Shown here in pieces: positions 31,049-39,142 of a stretch of DNA of 48,853 nt. The translations under genes were made by a program, and so were the position numbers. Each line of letters starts with the position of its first letter. Position 1 is the stretch's first letter. Source of the DNA: Phycisphaerales bacterium (lineage in GTDB: Bacteria; Planctomycetota; Phycisphaerae; Phycisphaerales; UBA1924); NCBI GenBank assembly GCA_022843545.1, contig JALHNL010000015.1:1-48853 (forward strand). The letters are read 5' to 3'. Below the pieces are notes generated by a model, which was not told the DNA's origin, did no database searches, and saw only the letters and a program-made list of their open reading frames with translations.

Positions 31049-31996
31049 CTAGCGCGCCCCCAGCCACTGGCTCGTGCGGTCAAAGTCCCGCAGCGCCAGG
31101 CCCACCAGCCGCTCGCACAGTTCGGTCATGCCCACACCCTTGGCCGCCGCGGCCTTGGGCACCAGGCTGTGGTCGGTGAACCCCGGCGTGGTGTTGATCT
31201 CCAGCAGCCAGGGCAAGCCCTTCTCGTCGAGCATGTAGTCCACCCGCGCGATGTGCCGCCCCTGCACCGCCCGCATCAACTTCACCGAGACGTCCTGGAG
31301 CTTCGCGCCAAGGCCCGCGGGCAATTCGGGGTTCACGATGTACTGCGTGTCGTTGCGGTTGTACTTGGCCTCGTAGTCGTACAGCCCGCTCTTGGGCTTG
31401 ATCTCGATGATCGGCAGAGCCTCCGTGTCGATCACCCCCACCGTCAGTTCGCGCCCCGCCACGCGCGGCTCCACCATGTACGCCTTCACGTCGCCCCGGG
31501 CGTACTCCGCCTCGATCTCCTTCACCACACGCTCATAGTCCTCGCGGCTGTTCACCACCCGCAGCCCCAGCGTCGAGCCTTCGTGGATCGGCTTCACGAT
31601 CACCGGCGGCTTGAACGGCGGCTTGGCGTCGCGCGTGGTGAGCACGAACGACGGCGGGGTCATCAGGCCCAGCTTCAGCGCGATCATCTTGGTCGAGACC
31701 TTGTCCATCGCGATGCGCGACGCCTGGCTCCCGCAGCCCACGAACGGGCGCCCGTCCGCTTCCAGAATGTCCTGCAAAGGCCCGCCCTCGCCCCAGGGCC
31801 CGTGCAGGTACGGGAAGATCACGTCCGCGCTCATCGACCGCAGCTCTTCGGGCGTGATCATCTGGATGATCTTGAGTTCCACGTCGTACGCCGAGCCTGC
31901 ACGCAGCGCACCGGCGATCGCGGTGCTGCTCTTGATGCTCACCTCGCGCTCACCGTCCGGGCCGCCGCCCAGCACCAGCACTTTCGTCTTCGCCAT
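31049..31996 (-). CDS. ddl: D-alanine--D-alanine ligase
   Basis: ATG 31996 has GGGAGA six bases upstream, giving 315 residues. ATP-grasp landmarks are present: KVLVLGGGPDGEREVS at the start, FPYLHGPWGEGGPLQ, MDKVSTKMIALKLG, PVIVKPIHEGSTLGL, AYMVEPRVAGRELTVGV and the metal-binding end ARVDYML with LEINTTPGFTDHSLVP. The enzyme makes the D-Ala-D-Ala dipeptide for peptidoglycan. Its presence, with MurB and MurC, supports peptidoglycan synthesis in this organism. Confidence 0.95.
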   Translation of the reverse strand: MAKTKVLVLGGGPDGEREVSIKSSTAIAGALRAGSAYDVELKIIQMITPEELRSMSADVIFPYLHGPWGEGGPLQDILEADGRPFVGCGSQASRIAMDKVSTKMIALKLGLMTPPSFVLTTRDAKPPFKPPVIVKPIHEGSTLGLRVVNSREDYERVVKEIEAEYARGDVKAYMVEPRVAGRELTVGVIDTEALPIIEIKPKSGLYDYEAKYNRNDTQYIVNPELPAGLGAKLQDVSVKLMRAVQGRHIARVDYMLDEKGLPWLLEINTTPGFTDHSLVPKAAAAKGVGMTELCERLVGLALRDFDRTSQWLGAR

Positions 31997-32127
31997 CGCT
32001 GCTCTCCCTGAAAGGCGAAGCCAAACGTAGCCCGCGTGAGGCCGGGGCTGTGGAAGCGGGCATCAGGTAGCGGGCACTCACCCAAGGCGCTCGCTGATGC
32101 CCCGCGCTTCGTATCGCCCTGTCCTTA

Positions 32128-32168
32128 ACCACGCACCACGCACCACGCACCACGCACCACGCACCACG
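32128..32168. repeat. Heptamer tandem array (5.9 x ACCACGC) after murB
   Basis: The array begins two bases beyond the murB stop. The same unit in the opposite orientation lies at 33162-33196 on the other side of murB. Confidence 0.9.
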
Positions 32169-32170
32169 TT

Positions 32171-33118
32171 CTACCAAATCACCACCTCAGTCTGCAACTC
32201 CACCGCAAACGTCGCCTGCACCTTCGCCCGCACCTGCGCGATCAGTTCGATCACGTCCGCCGCCTTGGCGTAGGGCTTGGTGGTGATGAAGTTCCCATGC
32301 ACCGAGCTCACCTCCGCGCCGCCCACCTTCATGCCTTTGCACCCCGCCTTGTCGATCAGCATCCCCGCCGACACCGTCCGCCCCGCCACCGCGATCCCCG
32401 GCAGCTCGTCCGTCAGCGTCGGGTTCTTGAACACGCACCCCGCGGAGTTCTCCGCCAGCGGCTGCGACTTCTTCTTGTACTCCATCACCTCCAGCAGCCG
32501 CTTGCGCAGAGCCGCCGGGTCGCCCTTCTTCAGGCGGAAGTCCACCCGCGTGATGATGAAGTCCTTCACCGCGCCCGCCGGCCCGCGGGGCGTGTCAATC
32601 CCCAGCAGCGTGTGCCGATAGCCGAAGTGGCACTGCACCTTGGTGAAGGTCCGGGGCGTGCCGCCGTCGCCCTCGCGCAGCAGGCCGTGCACCGCGTGGA
32701 CCACCGCGCCGGTCTCGCCGAACGCCCCGCCCGCATTCATCACGGCCGCCCCGCCCACCGAGGCCGGGATGCCCCCCAGCACCTCAAGGCCCGCCAGACC
32801 CTGCTTCACGCAATCGTTGATGAGTTGCGGCAGTTTGACGCCCGCGCCGGCGGACACGATCGCGTGCGCGCCCGCATCGGCGACGCTGACCTGAGCAAAC
32901 TCGCCCTGCGCCAGCGACACCACCAACTCCTCCACGCCCTCGTCGCGCACCAGCAGGTTGGCGCCGTCGCCCAGAATGCGCAGCCGCGGGTCAAGCCGCA
33001 GGCACTCACGCAACTCATCCAGCGTGGCGGGCTTGGCCAATCGCTTGGCCCGCCCCCCCACGCCAAACCACGTCGAAAGAGGCTGATCGCGAAGGATGTC
33101 CATGGTGGTGGTGGGCAT
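32171..33118 (-). CDS. murB: UDP-N-acetylenolpyruvoylglucosamine reductase
   Basis: Two starts are possible, ATG 33118 (315 residues) and ATG 33103. Neither has a ribosome site, and the longer open frame reads through repeat DNA. FAD-binding motifs are DQPLSTWFGVGGRAKRL, LRILGDGANLLVRDEGVEELV and ASVGGAAVMNAGGAFGE. The MurB C-terminal domain shows NSAGCVFKNP, GMLIDKAGCKGMKVGGAEVS and HGNFI. The catalytic Ser of many MurB enzymes is replaced by Cys in SAGCVF, a known variation. It reduces enolpyruvyl-UDP-GlcNAc to UDP-MurNAc. Confidence 0.93.
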   Translation of the reverse strand: MPTTTMDILRDQPLSTWFGVGGRAKRLAKPATLDELRECLRLDPRLRILGDGANLLVRDEGVEELVVSLAQGEFAQVSVADAGAHAIVSAGAGVKLPQLINDCVKQGLAGLEVLGGIPASVGGAAVMNAGGAFGETGAVVHAVHGLLREGDGGTPRTFTKVQCHFGYRHTLLGIDTPRGPAGAVKDFIITRVDFRLKKGDPAALRKRLLEVMEYKKKSQPLAENSAGCVFKNPTLTDELPGIAVAGRTVSAGMLIDKAGCKGMKVGGAEVSSVHGNFITTKPYAKAADVIELIAQVRAKVQATFAVELQTEVVIW

Positions 33119-33161
33119 GGGGGAGCGGGGGGTGAGTGGCGAATGGCGAGTGGCGAATGGT

Positions 33162-33196
33162 GCGTGGTGCGTGGTGCGTGGTGCGTGGTGCGTGGC
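33162..33196. repeat. Heptamer tandem array (GCGTGGT, 5 units) upstream of murB
   Basis: Complement of the 32128-32168 unit, located 44 bases before the murB start and preceded by related GAGTGGCGAATGG repeats. Confidence 0.85.
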
Positions 33197-33333
33197 AAAG
33201 AACGGGGCAGAGGGGGCCAATACGCAAACGCGGCAAATACGAGAAACAAGAGACACGAGTCGTTACGAATCGCGAAGCACCAGCGATCGCCCTGGGCAAG
33301 TGCCCGATGCCCGATCGCCGATGCCTCCTCACC

Positions 33334-33354
33334 GATCACTGATCACTGATCACT
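33334..33354. repeat. Heptamer array (3 x GATCACT) containing the murC stop
   Basis: Three perfect copies; the TGA of murC (33350-33352) lies within the last unit read on the minus strand. Confidence 0.85.
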
Positions 33355-34906
33355 TCTCCCCCAAGAACCCCTCCGCCACGCGGTACACCGGGCCCGCGCC
33401 CATCACCAGCAGCACGTCGCCGGGGCGCGTCAGGTTCTCCAGTTGTTCCACGATCGCCTCGAAGGGGTGCATGTGCATCGCCGTCACGCGCTTGCCGCGC
33501 AGCCGGTCAACCAGGTCCGCCGCCGACACTTTCGTCTTCTCGATCTGCGAGTCGCGCACGAAGTAGATGTCCGGCACGATCACCACGTCCGCCTCGCTGA
33601 ACGCCGCGGCGAACTCGTCGAGCAGGTGCCTGGTCCGGCTGTGCTGGTGGGGCTGGAAGACGCAGATCAGCCGCCCCTTGCGCCCGGCCAGTTCGGCCCC
33701 TCGCAGCGCCCGAAGCGTGCACTCCACCTCGGTGGGATGGTGCCCGTAGTCGTCGTACACGCGCACCGCGCCGCCCAGCGGGTGGGCCCGCTCGCCCAGG
33801 AACTGCATCCGCCGGTCAACCCCGCGGAAGCGTGAGAGCGACGCGCTGACTTTCTCCGGGTCAGCGCCCGCTGACAGCGCCAGCGCCGCCGCCGTCGCCG
33901 CGTTCATGGCGTTGTGCGTGCCGGGCATGAGCGTGGTCCACTCCGCCCGCAGCTCGGGGCGCGGTCCGCGAAGCGTGGTCCGCCGGGTGCCCGCGTCGTG
34001 GCTCACTACCCAGTCGGCCTCGGGCGAGAAGCCGATGGTCTGCACGGCGCACGCCGCGCCCGCCGCCACCTCGCGTCGGTGCGCGCCCTCGTGGGCGATG
34101 ATCAGCAGCCCGCCCGCGCTCGCCGGCGCGATGAGCTTGGCGAAGTGCGCAAACGATTCCACGACCGCGTCCAGCGAGCCGTAGATGTCCAGGTGGTCCG
34201 CCTCCACGCTCGTGATCGTCGCCACCGTGGGGTGGTAGTTGTGGAACGAACGGTTGAACTCGCAGCTCTCCGCCAGCAGCAGCCCGGGCGCGCCGGCCAG
34301 CCGGCCCGCGGGGATCACGTCGCCCCCGAGCCTGAACCCGCCGGGCCCGCGCCCGTCGGCCCCGCCCAGTTGTTCGCACACCGCCCCCACGATCGACGTC
34401 GGGTCCAGCCCCGCGTCGCTCAGCACGCACGACAGCATCGACGTCGTCGTGCTCTTGCCGTGCGTGCCCGCGATGCAGATCGCCGTGCGACCCAGCATGC
34501 ACTTGCCCAGCGCCTCGGCGTAGGTCAGCGTCTCGATCCCCCGCTCCTGCGCCGCGAGCATCTGCGGGTGGTCGGGCTTGATCGCCGCGGACGCGATCAC
34601 CAGGTCCGTCGCCTCGGGCAGCCACGCCCGCGACTGGTCAAAGCCCACCGCGATCCCCTCGGCGATCAGCGCGTCGGTGGCCTCCCCGGTGGACAGGTCC
34701 GACCCGCTCACCACCGCCCCGCGGGCCTTGAGCATCCGCGCCAGGCCCGACATCCCGCACCCGCCGATGCCGATCAGGTACGCACGACGACCACGAACCG
34801 CCCATGGGGTGGTGCGCGCCGTCAGCGCGGGGTCGGCGGCATGCAGATGAAGCGGGGTCACGGCGGACGGGACCGGTGAGGACGGCGGGATAGGCAGCGC
34901 GGACAT
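33350..34906 (-). CDS. murC: UDP-N-acetylmuramate--L-alanine ligase
   Basis: I use the ATG at 34906 (518 residues). After a Pro-rich N-terminal extension of about 40 residues comes YLIGIGGCGMSGLARML, then the ATP site GTHGKSTTTSM, the substrate region SCEFNRSFHNY with EADHLDIY, and the C-terminal MPGTHNAMNAATA, YDDYGHHPTEV, VFQPHQHSRTR and MGAGPVYRVAEGF. It adds the first amino acid of the peptidoglycan stem. A TACACT box five bases before the ATG hints at a leaderless transcript, though no good -35 is seen. It opens the murC-murB-ddl-ftsQ series. Confidence 0.95.
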   Translation of the reverse strand: MSALPIPPSSPVPSAVTPLHLHAADPALTARTTPWAVRGRRAYLIGIGGCGMSGLARMLKARGAVVSGSDLSTGEATDALIAEGIAVGFDQSRAWLPEATDLVIASAAIKPDHPQMLAAQERGIETLTYAEALGKCMLGRTAICIAGTHGKSTTTSMLSCVLSDAGLDPTSIVGAVCEQLGGADGRGPGGFRLGGDVIPAGRLAGAPGLLLAESCEFNRSFHNYHPTVATITSVEADHLDIYGSLDAVVESFAHFAKLIAPASAGGLLIIAHEGAHRREVAAGAACAVQTIGFSPEADWVVSHDAGTRRTTLRGPRPELRAEWTTLMPGTHNAMNAATAAALALSAGADPEKVSASLSRFRGVDRRMQFLGERAHPLGGAVRVYDDYGHHPTEVECTLRALRGAELAGRKGRLICVFQPHQHSRTRHLLDEFAAAFSEADVVIVPDIYFVRDSQIEKTKVSAADLVDRLRGKRVTAMHMHPFEAIVEQLENLTRPGDVLLVMGAGPVYRVAEGFLGEK

Positions 34907-34970
34907 GGCGAGTGTATCGGCCACCTCTTCGGCGGCGCGTGAACACCCGGACCACCCTCGCGCCGGGAAC

Positions 34971-35585
34971 TCACTTCTTGCGCGCCGCACCCGCCGCGGG
35001 CTTGCCCGCCTTGACGCGCTTCGCCGGTGTCCCCGCCTTCTTCGCCGGCTTCCGGGTGACGCTCTTGGTCACCTCTTTCCCTGAGGCTTTCGCCCCCGAA
35101 CCGCCCCCGCCTCCGCCACCCTTCAACGCCGCCAACGCGCCCATCACCTGCTCGTCATGCCCCGGCACGCGCACATTCTCCCACACCGCCGCGACCCTCA
35201 TGCCCGCGTCCAGCACATACGTCGTGCGGATCACGCCCATGTACGTCTTGCCGTACATGCTCTTCTGGCCCCAGCAGCCGATGGCCTGGATGGTCTTGGG
35301 CACGCCGCCGGCCGGCTCGTCCGCCAGGAGGGTGATCTTCAGCCCCTGCTTGGCCACGAACTTGGCCACCTTCGCCACCGGGTCGGGGCTGATCCCCACC
35401 ACCGGCACGCCCCGCGGCGAAAGAGCCGCGTCAAACGCGCAGGCTTCCTTGGTGCACGACGGGCTGCCCGCCTCCGGGTAGGTGTACACCACCAGGGGAC
35501 CCTTCAGGTCGCGCAGGCGGACCGGGCGGCCGTTCTGATCTGGGAGCGTGAAGTCGGGGAACGTGGAACCCAGCGCAACCGGCAT
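34971..35585 (-). CDS. BCP-type peroxiredoxin with basic, histone-H1-like tail
   Basis: ATG 35585 is preceded by GGAG. Residues 1-150 are a standard thiol peroxidase: FPDFTLPDQNGRPVRL, YPEAGSPSCTKEACAF with peroxidatic Cys44 and a possible resolving Cys49, VVGISPD, and RTTYVLD. A run of seven glycines then leads into about 45 residues made almost only of Lys, Arg, Ala, Gly, Pro, Thr and Val (pieces KPAKKAGTPAKR and GKPAAGAARKK). Peroxiredoxins normally lack such a tail. It resembles H1/AlgP-like DNA-binding tails, which suggests attachment to the nucleoid; that part is inference. Confidence 0.9.
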   Translation of the reverse strand: MPVALGSTFPDFTLPDQNGRPVRLRDLKGPLVVYTYPEAGSPSCTKEACAFDAALSPRGVPVVGISPDPVAKVAKFVAKQGLKITLLADEPAGGVPKTIQAIGCWGQKSMYGKTYMGVIRTTYVLDAGMRVAAVWENVRVPGHDEQVMGALAALKGGGGGGGSGAKASGKEVTKSVTRKPAKKAGTPAKRVKAGKPAAGAARKK

Positions 35586-35657
35586 GGTGTCATCTCCAGG
35601 GTGTGCTTCCACTTCGGAGCACCCCCCGGGGGCGATGATCCCACGCGCCGATTCCGG

Positions 35658-36305
35658 TCATCTCCCGAGCACCCAGTCCACCAGCACCCACGCCAGCATC
35701 GCCCCCATCGCCAGAGCGGCGATCAACGGGCCGGCGATGCTGGTCGGCTCGCGCCTGACCGGTCGCTCCGGGTCCCCCACCCCATCCAACCCAACCCCAC
35801 CCACCAACCCCAGCCGCCCACGCACCTCCCCACTCAGCGCACCCTCACCCGCCCGGGCCGAGTCCTGCACCACCGCGATCACCAGGTTCGCGTCAAACGG
35901 TCGCAACCCCATGTGGTGGGCCAGATCCAGCACGATTTTGCGGCGGTCAGGACGCAAGAGCGCCGCCCGCCCGCCTTCCAGCAGCGAACTGGTCTTCACC
36001 GCCAGCAGCCAGCGCGGGTCGGTGTTCCCCACGCCCGCCCCGGTCCCAGGGCCCCCGCCCCCAGTCCCCGCCGCGAAGTTCGCCGCCGCCAGGTTCTCCG
36101 CCGTTACCGCCGCTCGGGCCGACCAGCTGGTGCCGCCCGGCGCGGGGCGCACCTGTGGCGGCGTGGCCGAGCGCGGCGACTGTCGCCCCAGATCACGCGA
36201 CAGGTGCGGACGGTCGACAGTGGTGTTGACCAGCCGCAACAGCGTCGGCCGGTCGGTGGTGCCGGGTCGCGGAGTCTGGCCGGGTTGGGGCGGGACAGGA
36301 GTCAT
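35658..36305 (-). CDS. Hypothetical tail-anchored membrane protein
   Basis: The ATG at 36305 gives 215 residues; the longer frame is Gly/Trp-rich and unlikely. The N-terminal part is Pro-rich and disordered, a central helical region (TSSLLEGGRAALLRPDRRKIVLDLAHHMGLRPFDANLVI; key part LRPDRRKIVLDLAHHMG) looks conserved in style, and a single membrane segment lies at the extreme C-terminus (IAGPLIAALAMGAMLAWVLV). I recognise no family. It is divergent from the next membrane protein, with 135 bp between the starts. Confidence 0.6.
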   Translation of the reverse strand: MTPVPPQPGQTPRPGTTDRPTLLRLVNTTVDRPHLSRDLGRQSPRSATPPQVRPAPGGTSWSARAAVTAENLAAANFAAGTGGGGPGTGAGVGNTDPRWLLAVKTSSLLEGGRAALLRPDRRKIVLDLAHHMGLRPFDANLVIAVVQDSARAGEGALSGEVRGRLGLVGGVGLDGVGDPERPVRREPTSIAGPLIAALAMGAMLAWVLVDWVLGR

Positions 36306-36440
36306 GGAAGGTCGCGTCAAGGAGGCTAGGGCAAGGGAGATGCCAGCCGGCACGCCCCAAGCGCAACCGACACCCCGGGCACGGCCCATCCTCCACCACC
36401 CCCCGCTTCCCCCTCCCACCACCCCCTATTCTCCGCCCGC

Positions 36441-36992
36441 ATGGCCGACGCGCAGACCCCTCCCACCCCCGCCCAGCCGCTCCCCGAGATCCGCACGGAA
36501 CTCGCCGAGGCCCAGGTTCTGGAACGGCTTGAGACGGCCGCCCGGCGCGGTCGTCTGCCAGGGTTTTTACGTATGCCAGGGTCCACGGCGGGCGGGTTCG
36601 TCGCCGATGCCTTCGGCACCCCCTACGACGGCGAGCTTCGAGGGGAGGTCAGCCGGTCGGGCAGCCAGACGGTCGTGCGGTTCTCCACCCGGCTGAAGCC
36701 CAAGATGCCCGCGATCTTCCTGGCGATCCTGATCGTGACCGTCTGGCCCGGCGTGGTCCTCACCGAGTCGATGCTCGCCTCGCTGCTGCCGGGCTGGGGC
36801 TGGCTGTGGCGGACCACGTGGTACTGGTACCTTCCGCTGACCGTGCCGTTCGTGCCCTGGCTGATGTGGAGCACGCTCAAGCGGTCGCGGGCGGCAGTGC
36901 ACGCCTCGGCCTTGGAGCAGGTGGGCAAGATCGCAACCGAACTGGGCGCAGCATCCGCCGCCCCCACCCCGGCGAATGCCAAGGGCCCGTGA
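36441..36992 (+). CDS. Hypothetical membrane protein
   Basis: The 183-residue product has a soluble N-terminal 90 residues with FSTRLKPKMP just before the membrane, then two hydrophobic segments (AIFLAILIVTVWPGVVLTESML and YWYLPLTVPFVPWLMWSTL) and an Ala-rich cytosolic tail. No family is recognised. A TATTCT box eight bases before the ATG, without a ribosome site, may indicate a leaderless mRNA. Confidence 0.65.
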   Translation: MADAQTPPTPAQPLPEIRTELAEAQVLERLETAARRGRLPGFLRMPGSTAGGFVADAFGTPYDGELRGEVSRSGSQTVVRFSTRLKPKMPAIFLAILIVTVWPGVVLTESMLASLLPGWGWLWRTTWYWYLPLTVPFVPWLMWSTLKRSRAAVHASALEQVGKIATELGAASAAPTPANAKGP

Positions 36993-37062
36993 AAGTCGGT
37001 AGGCTTGCCGTGGCAGTCGGCATCCGGCAATCGGCAATCGCAGATTCGTCCTTCATCCATCC

Positions 37063-37104
37063 CACTCAGCACTCAGCACTCAGCACTCAGCACTCAGCAC
37101 TCAT
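37063..37104. repeat. Heptamer tandem array (5 x CACTCAG plus a variant)
   Basis: Five perfect units and a final CACTCAT, ending 21 bases before the start of the binding-protein gene. It may be part of that gene's leader. Confidence 0.9.
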
Positions 37105-37125
37105 CGCCCCTCCCCGGAGTTCCCC

Positions 37126-38295
37126 ATGTTCAACCGTCGTTCCCTGATGGCGGCCTCGCTGGCCGGTCTGGTGGCCCTGATGGGCCTGGCTTCCACCAAC
37201 GTCGCCTGCGCGCGCGAGAGCGCCGACCCGATCAAGGTCGGGCACTACGGCTCGCTCACCGGCGCTCAAGCCACCTTCGGCAAGAGCACCTCCAACGGCA
37301 TCCGCCTGGCCATCAAGGAGTTCAACGCCGCCGGCGGTCTCAACGGCCGCTTGGTTGAGTTGATCGAGTACGACACCAAGGGCGAGGCCCGCGAGGCCGG
37401 GACCGCCGTGACCCGCCTGGTCGCTTCCGACAAGGTCGTCGCGGTGCTGGGCGAAGTGGCCAGTTCGCTCTCGCTGGCGGGCGGGCGCGTGGCGCAGCAG
37501 TACGGCGTGCCGATGATCTCGCCTTCGAGCACCAACCCGGCGGTGACCAAGATCGGCAATATGGTCTCGCGCGTGTGCTTCACCGACGACTTCCAGGGCT
37601 ACGCCGCCGCCAAGTTCGCCTGGGAGAACAAGAAGGCCAAGAAGGTCGCCGTGCTCTTCGACCAGGCCGCGGCCTACTCCAAGGGCCTCAAGGACGACTT
37701 CCAGAAGGCCTTCAAGGAAATGGGCGGCGAGATCACCACCACCCAGGCCTTCACGCAGGGCGACCGCGACTTCACCCCGCAGCTCACCGCCATCCGCGAG
37801 ACCAACCCCGACATCCTCTTCGTCCCCGGCTACTACACCGACGTGGGCAACATCGCGCTCCAGGCCCGCAAGCTGGGCATCACCGTCCCCATGCTCGGCG
37901 GCGACGGCTGGGACTCCGAAGAACTGCCCAAGGTCGCCGGCGACGCCATCAAGGGCTCCTACTACGTCAACCACTACAGCCCCGACCAGCCCACCCCCGC
38001 CGTGCAGGAGTTCGTGACCAAGTACAAGGCGGAGTACGGCGGCGCGACCCCCGACGGGCTGGCCGCGCTGGGCTACGACGCCGCCAAGATGCTCTTTGAT
38101 GCGATGAAGCGTTCGGCGAGCCTGTCGGGCAAGGACTTGGCGGCCGCGATCAACTCCACCAAGGACTTCCCGGGCGTGACGGGCGCGATCACCATCGACG
38201 AAGGCCGCAACGCCAGCAAGCCCGCGGTCATCGTCGAATACGCCGGCAGCCCGCTGGCGCCGGTGTTCACCGCGTCGGTGGATGTGAAGAAGTAA
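37126..38295 (+). CDS. Branched-chain amino-acid-type ABC substrate-binding protein
   Basis: GGAG six bases before ATG 37126 supports the start. The 389-residue product has a cleavable signal (residues 1-30; NRRSLMAAS offers a twin-arginine-like pair) and then a LivK/periplasmic type I fold: IKVGHYGSLTGAQATFGKS, GIRLAIKEFNAAGGLNGR, VAVLGEVASSLSLAGG, PMISPSSTNPAVT and FVPGYYTDVGNIALQARKLG. It would bind an amino acid or similar small molecule in the periplasm. No permease or ATPase gene is adjacent, so it is an orphan component here. A strong terminator follows. Confidence 0.92.
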   Translation: MFNRRSLMAASLAGLVALMGLASTNVACARESADPIKVGHYGSLTGAQATFGKSTSNGIRLAIKEFNAAGGLNGRLVELIEYDTKGEAREAGTAVTRLVASDKVVAVLGEVASSLSLAGGRVAQQYGVPMISPSSTNPAVTKIGNMVSRVCFTDDFQGYAAAKFAWENKKAKKVAVLFDQAAAYSKGLKDDFQKAFKEMGGEITTTQAFTQGDRDFTPQLTAIRETNPDILFVPGYYTDVGNIALQARKLGITVPMLGGDGWDSEELPKVAGDAIKGSYYVNHYSPDQPTPAVQEFVTKYKAEYGGATPDGLAALGYDAAKMLFDAMKRSASLSGKDLAAAINSTKDFPGVTGAITIDEGRNASKPAVIVEYAGSPLAPVFTASVDVKK

Positions 38296-38360
38296 ACGCG
38301 GCCAACACGGCCAAGCGGCAACACCGCTGAGCGGAGATAGCCCAAGGGAACACAACCAGC

Positions 38361-38394
38361 ACGGGCGGCGCGTTCGCCGCCCGTTTCTCTTTTT
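38361..38394 (+). terminator. Rho-independent terminator after the binding-protein gene
   Basis: ACGGGCGGCG (38361-38370), loop CGTT and the perfect complement 38375-38384 are followed by TTCTCTTTTT. Confidence 0.95.
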
Positions 38395-38416
38395 GACACT
38401 CCAGCGCCTGGGTGCG

Positions 38417-38866
38417 CTACTGCTGCAGGTTTTCGAGGTCGTTGAGGTCCTTGGCCCGTCCCGCCGCTCGCTTGTTGGCGATCAGGTCCCCACGACTGAT
38501 CACCCGTACCGGCACCCCATCCAGCACGCACTCGACGGCGCGTGCGGCACAACTTCTGAAGTCCACCCCGCTGATGCTGGTCAACACTTCGATCCGCACC
38601 GGCGGCACGCCCATCCGAATCACCTGCCCCGTTTGCTCGAACATCCTCGGCTCAACCCCGGCGCTCTCAAAGCCAAAGCGACGAATCACCTCCGCGACAC
38701 GAGCCGCGTTCGCCGCATCAGTGGCCACCCAGATGTCAAGGTCGCCCGTCGGCCTGGGATAGCCGTGATGGGCGACCGCGAAGCCGCCGACCACCAGATA
38801 GTCAACGTTCGCCGAGGCGAGCAACTCCAAAAACTCTCTGAAGTCGTCCGGAAGCCGCTGAGCCAT
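38417..38866 (-). CDS. Nucleotidyltransferase-fold protein (AbiEii/DUF6036-like)
   Basis: The ATG at 38866 gives 149 residues. The catalytic pattern of the pol-beta fold is present: VVGGFAVAHHGYPRPTGDLDIWV with Gly27-Gly28 and Asp42/Asp44, then a third acidic position in VRIEVLTSISGVDF. The end ISRGDLIANKRAAGRAKDLNDLENL is typical of this family. Relatives act as toxins or modifying enzymes in toxin-antitoxin-like pairs. It overlaps the small gene 38802-39023 by 65 bases, implying coupled translation. Confidence 0.85.
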   Translation of the reverse strand: MAQRLPDDFREFLELLASANVDYLVVGGFAVAHHGYPRPTGDLDIWVATDAANAARVAEVIRRFGFESAGVEPRMFEQTGQVIRMGVPPVRIEVLTSISGVDFRSCAARAVECVLDGVPVRVISRGDLIANKRAAGRAKDLNDLENLQQ

Positions 38867-39023
38867 AGGCCACGCTCCGCAGGTACAGGAGCGCGGCGAT
38901 GCGCTCTTCTGGGCTCTTGGTTCGCCAATACGCCCCTTCATCACTCTGGTCAGTCAGCTTCGACACCGAGAACTTGGTGCGGTCAAGGCGAAAGTCAGGC
39001 TGACCAGATCGCTTCTCCACCAT
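38802..39023 (-). CDS. Small partner protein of the nucleotidyltransferase
   Basis: The 73-residue product (LDRTKFSVSKLTDQSDEGAY then WRTKSPEERIAALLYLRSVA, ending RLQRVFGVAR) matches a pattern I have often seen encoded directly before DUF6036/AbiEii-like genes. No function is established from sequence. The ATG at 39023 is used; a TTG one codon earlier is possible. It is first in a two-gene operon and may be the antitoxin or regulator of its partner. Confidence 0.75.
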   Translation of the reverse strand: MVEKRSGQPDFRLDRTKFSVSKLTDQSDEGAYWRTKSPEERIAALLYLRSVAYGSAASGRLQRVFGVARLGER

Positions 39024-39142
39024 CAAAGGATACGGTCCCTTGCCGAAGTCCGCCGGACACCCTTAGTCGATAGCCGGCGGGCCCTGAATCCGCCGGAGCA
39101 TGACGCCGGCCTTCGGTCGCGTCATCCGGGGTAACGTTGGTC

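Noticed and set aside
32128-33354. CRISPR array
   Set aside because: The tandem units are 7-8 bp without spacers, and no cas gene is present in the window.
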